From Curvibacter sp. AEP1-3 (GTDB lineage: Bacteria; Pseudomonadota; Gammaproteobacteria; Burkholderiales; Burkholderiaceae_C), in contig NZ_CP015698.1 in the NCBI RefSeq assembly GCF_002163715.1, positions 3,140,201 through 3,204,200 on the forward strand: DNA of 64,000 bases. Direction: 5' to 3'. Of the stretch, positions 9,141 through 17,898 are shown piece by piece. The notes below the pieces were generated by a model, which made no database searches, was not told the DNA's origin, and saw nothing but the letters and a program-made list of their open reading frames with translations. The translations under genes and the position numbers were made by a program. Position 1 is the first letter of the stretch; the number at the start of each line of letters is the position of its first letter.

Positions 9141-9781
9141 AGCCTGACACAAGGGATGACTAGGTGTAGCTGGCTACTTTCTTGCCTCTTGCCAGAGGCA
9201 GGTTGATCCCTTTTAGTCAAAACGCGACTGGTAGAGCAGCGCACTGCCCCAATCAATGATTCTCGTAGCCCAAAGCAGTGCCTGCTGTTTGGCAGGTTAC
9301 CGGCCTTGTTGATCTCCGACTGAAAGACAACCGCCTTGGCATTCCGACCTTGCGTAGGTTCACCTCGTGGACCTACGTCGGCTGTCCGCTTACAAAACAT
9401 GATTCTTGTCTGCGAAAAGACCGTTTAGGGTCGACAGCCGCTGAGGGCCAATAGCAAGTGCTCGTCAATGTCCGCTTACGAGCATCGAAATTGATGCAAT
9501 GAAATTCCGCATTGGGTCGATAGCCGCTAAGGGCCATTTACCATCATCGAGCAATGACGGCTTTAGAGCAATGTGACTTAGCAGCTGAATTTAGCCGGTG
9601 TTTGAAGGGTCGAAACTTCAGCTAGTGGGTACGCAGAGTCACTTGTAGTCTTAGGCACGAGCTACCGCTACGGGCCAAATCTTAAAACCACTCAGCAATT
9701 GACCCCCTGCCTTAGCGGATTGAGTTAGTCATCAGACCGCCTTCCGATGTGCCGACGACATGAAGCAAACATGTCACGAAG
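9141..9781. repeat. Gene-free region with dispersed GGGTCGAYAGCCGC repeats
   Basis: No convincing gene lies here. Two closely related copies of a repeat occur at 9428-9451 and 9514-9537 (core GGGTCGAYAGCCGCTRAGG, then GCCA), with a weaker one at 9660-9680 ending CTACGGGCCAAAT. The same core appears in reverse at 45042-45064. The short motif TGTCCGCTTACGAGCA also occurs here. Such dispersed intergenic repeats are common in Comamonadaceae. This one marks the left edge of the accessory island. Confidence 0.6.
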
Positions 9782-12316
9782 TCAGGTATCGAGGACGATA
9801 GGCACTGCAACTTGAGCCGCAATGAGCTGCTCAATTGGCGTGTACAGATCAACGTCCACCCCAGGCGTTTGGATGGATACGATGAGGCTGTATCGTGCAG
9901 GCAAGCCGTATCTCTCCTGCGCCTGCCGAGTTCGCCACCAGCCGTTGGCGGGATACACCCCGATGAAGCCACGACTCGCCAGCTCTGCCGCGCTGCCCCG
10001 CCAGATGTCGTGATGCAACGAACCACGATGACGAAGCCCCTCTCCCAGCAACCATTCGGGGTCAGCAGGCGCAGCGACGCGCCCCTCCTCCTCTCGTACC
10101 GTGGCTGCATTGATCCGCGCCTGAAAGTTCTCGACTGACTCCAAGGGACGCCGAACTGCAAAGCGTAGTCGGTGGGACGGGTAGTGATACTTTGAGGTGC
10201 TGCCGCGAGCGGATGGATTGGGTTCGATGAAGTAGGAAAGCGTCACCCGCATTTCAACTTGGGTGTCCTGTAGAGCCTCTAGTTGTTCAAGAGGCCACGG
10301 CAACGCATGAAAGTTCATCTCCCTGGTCTTGATGGCGCTGCCATCTTTGACATACGGGTTGAGCTGATCTTCAAGCACGAGGGACAGCGAATTCCCCGCA
10401 CTCCAAAGTGCACGATCCAGATTCGGAACACCCCATCCACAGTGCTTGATGAGCGCCAAGTTTTCCTGCTTGGTCCGCTGCGCACCCTGAGCCGGGAACA
10501 TTTGCAGCATGGCTTCAGTCCATTCAGCCGAACTCACAATCAGCGCACGTACTGTCTCTGGACGTAGCTGCGGATAGGCAGCCATGATCTGCGCGGCCAT
10601 GCGGGCGCACAACGCCGAGGCGGCGCTTGTGGCGTTTGTTGTCCAGAACAGCCTAGTCAACGGTTGATTGTTGGTTGTAAGCAGCTCCAGGCTACCAAAA
10701 TTGTCCGCCGCAACGCCATCTGACGCGGCGTTACCGCCTTCAAACACAACATCAGGCTTCAGGGGCCAAGCTCTATTTGTCCATTGAGAAGAGGTAGTCG
10801 TGAACGGACTCAATGCGCCCTCAGGCGCAATCGGCGTGAACGCGGCAGCGTTCGGCTCATTCAAGTTGACCTTGGTACTGAACGCGCCAACAGTCAGTGC
10901 GTTCCAAGATTGGCCGGGATCATGGATTTGGTTGACGGACAAGCTCGCCGGATACTGCATCCAGTGATTCCGGTCGTCGATGTTGCCGGCTGAGAGAACA
11001 AAAAGCCGGGGGAACGCGCCTTCGCCCAGTGCGTCAGATGCAAGCGCGTCTACTGTGGAAGACCACGAAGAAGGCCGGCCAAAATCGCGGTAATCGGTAG
11101 CCGTAACCGCCGACGTGAATACTCTCTTGCGCTCGCCGAAATGCGCCTCAGGCAGAGTGACGGCATCGATAAACAGTCGCGCATGATGCTTGTCATCTCC
11201 CGCATTTGCCCCCTGATTCGGAGTCAGCTTGACGGACTCCAGGCGGTGGCCGATCTGAACAGGTTCGTTTGAGGCCAAGTACTCGTGCAGGTCGCCATAG
11301 GCGGCCAGCCCTGCAAGACCAGTGCCATGATTTGCTTGGTCGTGTGCCCCCCAAGCGGCATTGACGGTGTGAAGGTCTGCATGATCCATCAATGGCTCAA
11401 GCAGTGGGTGAGCTCGATTGACTCCCGAATCAAGGAGGCAGACACGCGGCACGTCGTTGGTGTCGAGTGGAATCTGAAGCCGCGCCGCGAGGTCAGTAGC
11501 CCATTGGCGCTGCTCTGGAATGGTCAGCCCAACAAAGAAGGCTGCCGTATCTTTCGCTCGACGCAATTCCGCTACGCAATTCAACAGCATCACGGACTGC
11601 GCCAGTTGCCGTTGGGAGCCGTACATCATTACGACTGAGCGCTCTGGAAATTCAACGACAGCATCACTCACTTGGCATTCAGCCATCGCCGCGATGCGCC
11701 GGAAATCATGGAGGTAGTGGCCTGCATTACCCTTTGCACGGCGCAGCCAAACTTCCCACCAGAACGGCTCGTCCTGATTAGCAGGCAGCAGCTCCGGGGC
11801 ATCCGTCCACAGGCCTGACATCACAGAGCTCCGAATGCTGCCTATGGTGTTCAAAAGCTTTTTGTTGTCGCGGGCAACGCCCGCCTCAGTCTTTCGCTCG
11901 TTTAGGTAATCGACAATTAACTTCTCAAAGTGCTGAAGCTGTCCATCTGGAACAAAGACATTAGCGACTACTGCCTTGCCATCGACCTCTTGGACACTCA
12001 GCAACTCAATGCCTTTGTGCTTGGCTTCAGAGGCAAGCTTTTCGAACGCCAATTCAGCGTCTGGCCGAGACAAAAATTGGATCTGGATGCCTAGCCCAGC
12101 TTCCAAGCCGATCTCCACCTGACGCTCCTTGACCAACGCAGCCAGCGGCTTCAGCTCCTGAAGTTGCGCGTTTAGCGCTCCGCCATGCTGAGCCCGATTC
12201 AATTCGGGAATGACAGGTTTCGCACCACCGGTGGCCTTATGGGCGGTGTACGGCTTCGCTTCAGAAGTTTTTTCTAATACGAGATGATGGCGCTTATGGT
12301 TGGCTTGATCCGGCAT
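9782..12316 (-). CDS. ietS: Subtilase-family serine protease, IetS-like
   Basis: An 844-residue subtilisin-like (S8) protease with no signal peptide, so cytoplasmic. The catalytic triad is readable: Asp296 in VCLLDSGVNRAHPLL, His330 in NHGTGLAGLAAYG and Ser564 in ATSAASALCARMAAQ. About 290 residues precede the protease domain and about 200 follow it. Its start overlaps the end of an AAA+ ATPase by 23 bp. A cytoplasmic S8 protease paired with an AAA+ ATPase is the composition of the IetAS anti-phage system (Gao et al. 2020). Assignment rests on architecture and pairing; no homology search was possible. Confidence 0.85.
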   Translation of the reverse strand: MPDQANHKRHHLVLEKTSEAKPYTAHKATGGAKPVIPELNRAQHGGALNAQLQELKPLAALVKERQVEIGLEAGLGIQIQFLSRPDAELAFEKLASEAKHKGIELLSVQEVDGKAVVANVFVPDGQLQHFEKLIVDYLNERKTEAGVARDNKKLLNTIGSIRSSVMSGLWTDAPELLPANQDEPFWWEVWLRRAKGNAGHYLHDFRRIAAMAECQVSDAVVEFPERSVVMMYGSQRQLAQSVMLLNCVAELRRAKDTAAFFVGLTIPEQRQWATDLAARLQIPLDTNDVPRVCLLDSGVNRAHPLLEPLMDHADLHTVNAAWGAHDQANHGTGLAGLAAYGDLHEYLASNEPVQIGHRLESVKLTPNQGANAGDDKHHARLFIDAVTLPEAHFGERKRVFTSAVTATDYRDFGRPSSWSSTVDALASDALGEGAFPRLFVLSAGNIDDRNHWMQYPASLSVNQIHDPGQSWNALTVGAFSTKVNLNEPNAAAFTPIAPEGALSPFTTTSSQWTNRAWPLKPDVVFEGGNAASDGVAADNFGSLELLTTNNQPLTRLFWTTNATSAASALCARMAAQIMAAYPQLRPETVRALIVSSAEWTEAMLQMFPAQGAQRTKQENLALIKHCGWGVPNLDRALWSAGNSLSLVLEDQLNPYVKDGSAIKTREMNFHALPWPLEQLEALQDTQVEMRVTLSYFIEPNPSARGSTSKYHYPSHRLRFAVRRPLESVENFQARINAATVREEEGRVAAPADPEWLLGEGLRHRGSLHHDIWRGSAAELASRGFIGVYPANGWWRTRQAQERYGLPARYSLIVSIQTPGVDVDLYTPIEQLIAAQVAVPIVLDT

Positions 12317-13346
12317 TGTTTGACAGGTGCTTATTGTTTTGAGCCAGCTTTGTACTTATGAGGCGGCGTTCCCCTAACGCGCGCTCAAGCTCGGCCCGTT
12401 GCACTTTGGGTTGGTCATGCATGATTGCATCCTTGACGGACTCATCGACAGCACGGCAAATTTCTGCGTAGCTCAACCCCTGCACCTGCTCTACCAGCCC
12501 ATTTTTTTTGAACGGTTTAGGAGCGAAAGTGCCAAGGCGCGATCTGATTAGATCAAGCGCTTGCGATGGCGTTGGAAGGTGGTATTCCAGAACATCATCG
12601 AAACGCCGGAAAAGGGCGTAGTCAAGGACCTCTGGGTGGTTGGTCGCGGCGACGATCAGGCTATTCGATTGATCGTGTTCGATCATCTGAAGGAAGCTGT
12701 TAAGCACACGCCGTATTTCACCAACATCGTTAGTAGAACCACGCTGCGAACCGATGGCATCAAACTCATCGAAAAAGTAGACACCGCGAATATCGGCAAT
12801 CGCATCAAAGACTTGACGTAGCTTTGCGGCGGTCTCGCCCATGAACTTTGTTATGAGCGAATCAAGGCGGACGAGGAACAGCGGGATTCCTAACTCGCCT
12901 GCCAGGGCTGATGCCGTCATTGTCTTGCCTGTACCGGGCGGTCCAACCAACAGAAGCTTTCTACGAGGTGATAGCCCATGCTCTCTGATCCGCGTGAGCA
13001 AGCGCTGCTCTTTGATGATCCGAGCAAGCTGTTTAGAAGCTTGGTCATCCAGCACCATGTCACTCAGTCGGTTAGCGGGGTAAGTCACCGTCAACAGGCT
13101 AGCAAGTTCACTGCGCGGCTTGCTGCCGCTATGCAAGGCGCCGGCTATTGGCACCAATTTACCCGAACCGTCTTGCCCAAGGCGGTTCTTGGCAGAATCG
13201 ATCAAGGCACGCAGTTCCTCGGCTAGCTTTCCATGGCCTAGCTTGGCTTCATGCGCGGCAACCTGCATCGCGACAGATAAGAAATGTCCGTCGTCGCGAC
13301 TGATATGCGACTTGATAAGCGCTTTGAGTTGTTCCGAACTGGCCAC
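12294..13346 (-). CDS. ietA: AAA+ ATPase, IetA-like
   Basis: A 350-residue AAA+ ATPase. Walker A is GPPGTGKT (Lys about 141), Walker B is VYFFDEFDAIG, sensor 1 is VAATNHPEV, and FRRFDDVLEY carries arginine-finger-type residues. The frame is open to a TTG at 13430, but the GTG at 13346 is preferred: it has GAGG 5 bp upstream, and the protein then begins ASSEQLKALIKSHISRDD, a natural N-terminus. It is co-transcribed with the downstream protease. In IetAS the ATPase is thought to present or unfold targets for the protease; that mechanism is inference. Confidence 0.87.
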   Translation of the reverse strand: MASSEQLKALIKSHISRDDGHFLSVAMQVAAHEAKLGHGKLAEELRALIDSAKNRLGQDGSGKLVPIAGALHSGSKPRSELASLLTVTYPANRLSDMVLDDQASKQLARIIKEQRLLTRIREHGLSPRRKLLLVGPPGTGKTMTASALAGELGIPLFLVRLDSLITKFMGETAAKLRQVFDAIADIRGVYFFDEFDAIGSQRGSTNDVGEIRRVLNSFLQMIEHDQSNSLIVAATNHPEVLDYALFRRFDDVLEYHLPTPSQALDLIRSRLGTFAPKPFKKNGLVEQVQGLSYAEICRAVDESVKDAIMHDQPKVQRAELERALGERRLISTKLAQNNKHLSNNAGSSQP

Positions 13347-13771
13347 GATTGCCTCATTGCTTCGACTGGGGCCGAAAAGATTTGATTGATGTGCTGCTAC
13401 AACCGATTGTCGCTTAAGGCGACACTTCAATCAATATCAACACCATCGCCATGGTAGAGCTTCGTCGACGCAGTCACCGTTGAATGACACGCTTGGAAGG
13501 CTATCGCACCAATGACCTCAAGGCTTAGGTCGTCGCGGAGGGTCTCAGCACCTCTTACTCCAGACGGTGTGCCAACCATGAACTGCATGGGCCAGTCAGT
13601 GACCAGCGAGCGACCTACAGCGTGAGTTCGATCGTGTCGGATGACCAGCAGCAATCGCTGCATGGGCGGCATCCGCAGGCACGCCCCTTCTGTAACAGAT
13701 CAGACGTCTGCTTTGGTGCAACTATTCCAGGAGTGTGGAGGACTGCTTTTGGTCCGCAGCAGATGTTGAAC
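13347..13771. other. Intergenic region upstream of ietA, no gene called
   Basis: About 425 bp. Minus-strand open frames at 13427-13672 and 13615-13869 overlap each other or the XRE gene, lack recognisable motifs and have odd composition (Cys- and Thr-rich), so neither is called. The ietAS promoter must lie here; no clear -35/-10 pair stands out. Confidence 0.45.
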
Positions 13772-14005
13772 CTAATCTGACTCATCAGAGTCGATGTACT
13801 CCAATAAATCCTCAACTCGGCATCCAAAGTACTGACAGAGTTTGTCGATGGTCTCTGTGCCGGTGCCATACCCTTTCTGATTCAGGATTTTGGACAGGGT
13901 CATTCTGTTGAGACCAGTCGTAGTTGCAACTTCATTGATCGTCACCCTCCGACCCTCAGCGAACTGCTTTTTCTCAATCATTTCCCCAAGTTTGAATCGA
14001 ATCAT
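13772..14005 (-). CDS. XRE/Cro-CI family DNA-binding protein
   Basis: A 77-residue helix-turn-helix protein. RVTINEVATTTGLNRMTLSK is the helix-turn-helix (about residues 18-40), followed by GYGTGTETIDKLCQYFGCRV, typical of small Cro/HipB-like repressors with the C-terminal LLEYIDSDE. It diverges from the excisionase-integrase pair across a 134-bp AT-rich gap with a strong palindrome, so it is probably the repressor of the mobile module and may also affect ietAS downstream. Both roles are inferred from position. Confidence 0.88.
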   Translation of the reverse strand: MIRFKLGEMIEKKQFAEGRRVTINEVATTTGLNRMTLSKILNQKGYGTGTETIDKLCQYFGCRVEDLLEYIDSDESD

Positions 14006-14077
14006 GATGCGTTGATTGAGAAAAGGATAAATATTTTTATCAAAAGAGTTGCAAACTAAGCTTTAAGGTGTATTATT

Positions 14078-14113
14078 TGCATCAAGTGATCATTATTTTA
14101 ATCACTTGATGCA
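14078..14113. promoter_or_regulatory. 13-bp palindrome between repressor and excisionase
   Basis: TGCATCAAGTGAT and ATCACTTGATGCA form perfect 13-bp arms around a 10-bp AT-rich spacer. The site lies in the divergent promoter between the XRE gene and the excisionase, 27 bp before the excisionase ATG. It is a natural operator candidate for the XRE protein, and could alternatively be a recombination-protein site. Confidence 0.65.
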
Positions 14114-14139
14114 TTAAACAACACAGGAGTTTAGCAACT

Positions 14140-14385
14140 ATGGAATCTACGTACCTAACCACTGAAGAGTTATCTGAAAAGATCAAATACGACGCGAGAA
14201 CAATTCGAGAGCGGTTGAAGGACAGCGTACTTCACGAGGGGGTTCACTATGTAAGGCCCTTTGGTGGTCGAAAGATCTTGTATGTCTGGGAGCGCATAGA
14301 ACGGGACATGAAGATGAGTTCGACTAACAGCCCCGTCGGTGCAAGTGCAATCCCGATGGCTAACGGAGGTGTTCTTCGTGGCTAA
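14140..14385 (+). CDS. Small DNA-binding protein, excisionase-like
   Basis: An 81-residue protein. YLTTEELSEKIKYDARTIRE followed by VHYVRPFGGRKILYVWERIE is the winged-helix layout of phage excisionases and AlpA-like proteins, with a hydrophilic tail. It starts after an AGGAG site and overlaps the integrase start by 8 bp, the usual excisionase-integrase coupling. It would steer the integrase towards excision. Confidence 0.78.
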   Translation: MESTYLTTEELSEKIKYDARTIRERLKDSVLHEGVHYVRPFGGRKILYVWERIERDMKMSSTNSPVGASAIPMANGGVLRG

Positions 14386-15826
14386 AGTAACCGTCAGAAA
14401 AGAAACTGGAAAGTTAGTGATCGACTTTACTTTCCGAAGTGTTCGATGCCGAGAGCAGACAGCCTTAGACAATACCCCCACGAACAAGAAGCGGGTTCAG
14501 GTGGTTATCGATGAGATAAAGAAGGCACAAAAAGCTGGAACTTTCCGTTATGAAAACTTCTTCCCAAATAGCCCGATGGCAGCGCGATTCACTAGTCAAG
14601 CAGATAGCTCTGCAAAAAGTGAATCGGCCATAAATTTGGCGACGAGAGAGCAAGAAGTTGGCCCCAAGTTCCAAGACTTCGCCAACCAATGGGTCGACGA
14701 ACACAGCATTGAATGGCGTCGCAGTCATATCAAGTCACTGCTCTCTACGCTGAACGGCCGCCTCATTCCCACCTTCGGGGAAAAGATGGTCGGCAGTATC
14801 ACCAAGTCTGATGTACTTGCATTCCGCGCTTCACTCGCCAAAGTTAAGGGACGCGGAGACAAGGAAGGACTCTCGGCCAAACGGATCAATGAAATCATTG
14901 GTCTGTTACGTCAAATCTTGAACGAAGCCGCCGACCGCTTCGAGTTTACGTCACCGATGACGAACATCAAGAAGCTGCGACAGCCTCGGGTGGATGTGGA
15001 TCCTTTCAGTCTGGTCGACGTCCAGCGCATCCTCGCCACGGCCCGAGCTGATTACAAGGACTACTTCACCACGCGCTTCTTCACCGGCATGCGTACCGGG
15101 GAAGTGCATGGCTTGAAATGGAAGTACGTGGACTTCGATCTGCGCATCATCCGTGTCCGCGAGACCTTCGTGCTGGGTGAGGATGACTACACCAAGACGG
15201 ATGGCAGCCAACGTGACATCCAGATGAGCCAGCCAGTCTTTGATGCTCTGAAGAGCCAGTATGAGATCACCGGCAAGGTGTCTGAATACGTGTTCTGCAG
15301 TCTCACGGGTCAGCCCATCGACAACAAGAACTTTAGTGACCGGATCTGGTATCCCTTGCTCCGCCACCTAGATCTCAAAAAGCGCCGTCCGTATCAAATG
15401 CGGCATACGGCCGCCACCCTCTGGCTCGCCTCGGGAGAAGCACCGGAGTGGATTGCCCGACAGCTGGGACACACCAGCACCGAGATGCTGTTCAGGGTCT
15501 ACAGCCGCTATGTGCCCAACCTGACTCGTCAGGATGGTTCTGCGATGGAACGTCTTTTGGCGAGCCAGTTGTCGCAGGGACCACTGATTGAGCAAGGTGG
15601 CACTGGCAAATACATCCCTGCGATGGAAGCTGCACCGCAAGCGGTTCCTAAGCCCCGCGGCTTGCCCGCACGGCGGTCGGTTTTCAGGGGCGGGGAGGGC
15701 GGTCGTGGCGAAGATGGAGCAGCAGTGCCTGCCGTCAACCAACCACCGCCTATTGCCTGGGCGATGGCGAGCTTCGCCATGAAGCCGCCGCTGGCGTACC
15801 GCGCAGGCATCCAGTCAGCGCGCTGA
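14378..15826 (+). CDS. Tyrosine-type site-specific integrase
   Basis: A 482-residue tyrosine recombinase. The GTG at 14378 is chosen because GGAGG lies 8 bp upstream and the protein then begins AKVTVRKETGKLVIDFTF, an arm-binding N-terminal domain. The core-binding domain spans about residues 100-200. Catalytic residues are readable: Arg239 in FTGMRTGEVHGLKW, Arg342-His343 in PYQMRHTAATLWLASGE, then LGHTSTEMLFRVYSRY with the last His and the nucleophilic Tyr. A long extra tail of about 100 residues is Pro/Ala-rich. No tRNA-borne attachment site is visible nearby, so the island ends are undefined. Confidence 0.93.
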   Translation: MAKVTVRKETGKLVIDFTFRSVRCREQTALDNTPTNKKRVQVVIDEIKKAQKAGTFRYENFFPNSPMAARFTSQADSSAKSESAINLATREQEVGPKFQDFANQWVDEHSIEWRRSHIKSLLSTLNGRLIPTFGEKMVGSITKSDVLAFRASLAKVKGRGDKEGLSAKRINEIIGLLRQILNEAADRFEFTSPMTNIKKLRQPRVDVDPFSLVDVQRILATARADYKDYFTTRFFTGMRTGEVHGLKWKYVDFDLRIIRVRETFVLGEDDYTKTDGSQRDIQMSQPVFDALKSQYEITGKVSEYVFCSLTGQPIDNKNFSDRIWYPLLRHLDLKKRRPYQMRHTAATLWLASGEAPEWIARQLGHTSTEMLFRVYSRYVPNLTRQDGSAMERLLASQLSQGPLIEQGGTGKYIPAMEAAPQAVPKPRGLPARRSVFRGGEGGRGEDGAAVPAVNQPPPIAWAMASFAMKPPLAYRAGIQSAR

Positions 15827-15854
15827 ACTAGCACCACCACTACCAAGACCAGAA

Positions 15855-15881
15855 CCCCGGCTTTGAAGCCCAAAGCCGGGG
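15855..15881 (+). terminator. Hairpin after the integrase
   Basis: CCCCGGCTTT, loop GAAGCCC, AAAGCCGGGG is a strong 10-bp GC-rich stem 28 bp after the integrase stop. It has no T run, so termination strength is uncertain. Confidence 0.5.
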
Positions 15882-15963
15882 CAGGGCGGAGCTTTGTCCG
15901 CATAAGCCCGAATGTCTGCGATTAAGGCCCCGCACAACCAATAGAACCCGAAAGAACCCCGTC

Positions 15964-16677
15964 ATGCATTCCACACAACGCCGCTTCAACAACACTGCAA
16001 TCGAAGCATCAACCTCACCATCCTCAGAACCCAAAAGCACTTGTGGTTATGAGAGCACGCAGGCCACCCCCTTGCAGTCCATCCCAGCTGCAGGAACTCA
16101 AAGTCTGCGAACGCTGGCCCCTCAAAGCGTGATCGCCGAAGTAGTGAGTGGCCTGCATAACCTCCACCTTCGCACCTTTCTGGAAGCCGTTCTCCACGAA
16201 CCGCTAATCCACGGATTGATTACCTTGCCCTTGGTGCGTACTGGGGAGCCAATCCAGTTCCCCATCCAAGTCATACGTCGCACCGCGAACACCTATGCGA
16301 TGGACTACGCCCGTACTGCCCAAGAAAAAGACCTGCTCACCGTGGCAGCCGTTCTCTGGGGCGTGCGATCCCTCTTGCACTTGTCCATCTACGGGGACAC
16401 GGATCTGCAGGATGTCTTCTGCACCCTGATTCGTTCACCGCTGCACCAACTCGATGACCGCACCTGCCAAGTTTCCTTGATCCTGCGGGGGCTGATCGGT
16501 CTGGGCGATGAAGAGAGCGCCGACGAATCGTTAAGCCATCTGCAGTCCGCCCTGAACAAACGTATCAAGGGCATGCATGCCTGCAAAGCCTGGCTGCTCC
16601 CATCCATCCAAGCCGCCATAGAGCGTCAGACCGTACGCGGAGTACTGCACTTTGCACAACGTACAGCAGCGCAGTAA
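15964..16677 (+). CDS. Hypothetical protein, first gene of a five-gene unknown operon
   Basis: A 237-residue protein I do not recognise. The first 50 residues are Ser/Thr/Pro-rich and probably disordered. The remainder is helical and hydrophobic-patterned (VVSGLHNLHLRTFLEAVLHE, then LLTVAAVLWGVRSLLHLSIY) but has no transmembrane-length segment. It heads five closely spaced rightward genes (15964-18383) directly behind the integrase, so it may be an integrative-element maintenance gene. Function unknown. Confidence 0.7.
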   Translation: MHSTQRRFNNTAIEASTSPSSEPKSTCGYESTQATPLQSIPAAGTQSLRTLAPQSVIAEVVSGLHNLHLRTFLEAVLHEPLIHGLITLPLVRTGEPIQFPIQVIRRTANTYAMDYARTAQEKDLLTVAAVLWGVRSLLHLSIYGDTDLQDVFCTLIRSPLHQLDDRTCQVSLILRGLIGLGDEESADESLSHLQSALNKRIKGMHACKAWLLPSIQAAIERQTVRGVLHFAQRTAAQ

Positions 16678-16743
16678 GTCCACCGGCATGAAGCGCACAT
16701 CAAGCAAACCCAACCCCAGTTCCCCAACGACCAAGGAGTACGC

Positions 16744-17142
16744 ATGAGCACCATCGACCGTTCCAACTACCCCGGCATTCCGGAAGACTTCCCTATCGAG
16801 GCCTTGCCATTTGCCTTGCCCGGCGCACAACTCAAGCTTAGTGTGGTCAAGCAAGGCGAGCGTTTCTACGCAACGGGTACATCACCCCAAGAGGTGCAAG
16901 AAGACTACGAGTCCATGTTGGACTTGGCCAACCAGGTGGTGGCCTATGTGCATCAGAAAGACCTCTCCACCAAGGAAGCACTGGATGCCTTCCTGAATCA
17001 AGAGTCCATGGTGATGCAGATGCACTACGGAATCCGACCACGTCACGCAGAGTGGGTGATGAAGCAAGTACGCGTCCTGCTCAAGGACACCGGCCATCCC
17101 GCTTCGGCTGATAGCTCCAACAACCCATCCCCTCAAGTCTGA
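16744..17142 (+). CDS. Hypothetical protein
   Basis: A 132-residue soluble acidic protein without recognised domain. It begins MSTIDRSNYPGIPEDFPIEA after an AAGGAG site and includes a helical central part (SMLDLANQVVAYVHQKDLST). It is the second gene of the unknown operon behind the integrase; the next gene starts 17 bp later. Codon use resembles its neighbours, supporting real coding. Function unknown. Confidence 0.7.
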   Translation: MSTIDRSNYPGIPEDFPIEALPFALPGAQLKLSVVKQGERFYATGTSPQEVQEDYESMLDLANQVVAYVHQKDLSTKEALDAFLNQESMVMQMHYGIRPRHAEWVMKQVRVLLKDTGHPASADSSNNPSPQV

Positions 17143-17158
17143 AAGGAGTCACTCCCTG

Positions 17159-17461
17159 ATGCAGAAATTCAAAAGCTTCAGCTTCCACAACCCCAGCGTG
17201 GACCTCAGCCAGATCGAGGACTTCCGGTTCAAGAGTGGTTCCAGAGAAGCCACCCCGGACTACGGTAAGCCGGTTCGGATCTTCCAGACCCAGGGTCTGC
17301 AGATCGTCGGTGTGCCGCCAGAACTGAACCGCATCCTTCCCACCCACGTCATCAACCGGGCCGATGGTGTCAAAACCGCCGTCTCCTGCCACTTCGAAAC
17401 CGAACAAGGTTTCTATCTGCTGCGGGTTCGGTTGGTATGCCACATGGCCATGCCCGCTTAA
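17159..17461 (+). CDS. Hypothetical protein
   Basis: A 100-residue protein, MQKFKSFSFHNPSVDLSQIE onward, with no recognised motif, signal peptide or membrane span. It follows AAAGGAG at the end of the previous gene. Two aromatic, basic patches (PDYGKPVRIFQTQGLQIVG; CHFETEQGFYLLRVRLVCH) suggest a small beta-rich fold. It is the third gene of the operon. Function unknown. Confidence 0.65.
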   Translation: MQKFKSFSFHNPSVDLSQIEDFRFKSGSREATPDYGKPVRIFQTQGLQIVGVPPELNRILPTHVINRADGVKTAVSCHFETEQGFYLLRVRLVCHMAMPA

Positions 17462-17472
17462 GGAGGACTGTC

Positions 17473-17898
17473 ATGCCAAGAATCCTCCTCAAAGTGAAGC
17501 GAACGGAAGCCATTCCCCGAGCTCGACACGGCAGCAATGGTGTCGGTGGTCTCACCCGATCACTGCGATTCCGCATGCTTCAACCACTGTCCTACACCAC
17601 CCAGATCACTATGCACAACGCGGTAAAGCTGCCTCAAAGCGCCATTGCCTGGCCATTGGGGAAGCGTGTGTACTGGCGTCTCAACACCGCCCGAAACCTG
17701 CAGCTCAGTCCTAACCCGAAAGGGGCATTCCGGTATGGCAAGTACCAGAGTTCGCGAGTGAAGAGGCTGGGGTACTGGAATCCCCAAAGCACTTCCAGAC
17801 CTGCGTCACACCAAGCAGCCATTGCACGCCACCGGATTCGCATCCAACAACGAACCCGACAAGCCAACTTTCAACGTAACCCGCGGAGGAAATCATGA
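17473..17898 (+). CDS. Hypothetical basic protein
   Basis: A 141-residue, strongly basic protein (many Arg, few acidic residues). The ATG at 17473 is chosen because a consensus AGGAGG lies 6 bp upstream, immediately after the previous stop. The Arg-rich C-terminus (ARHRIRIQQRTRQANFQRNP) suggests nucleic-acid binding, which is inference only. Its last bases overlap the next start (ATGA). It is the fourth gene of the unknown operon. Confidence 0.65.
   Translation: MPRILLKVKRTEAIPRARHGSNGVGGLTRSLRFRMLQPLSYTTQITMHNAVKLPQSAIAWPLGKRVYWRLNTARNLQLSPNPKGAFRYGKYQSSRVKRLGYWNPQSTSRPASHQAAIARHRIRIQQRTRQANFQRNPRRKS

Noticed and set aside
9141..9400. 87-codon minus-strand open frame downstream of ltrA
   Set aside because: Low-complexity composition, no start signal, overlaps dispersed repeat sequence.
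13427..13672. Possible small gene between ietA and the XRE repressor
   Set aside because: It overlaps another equally unlikely frame, lacks motifs and a good start; its main attraction was a frame end near the TTG that could start ietA, but the GTG at 13346 is a better ietA start.
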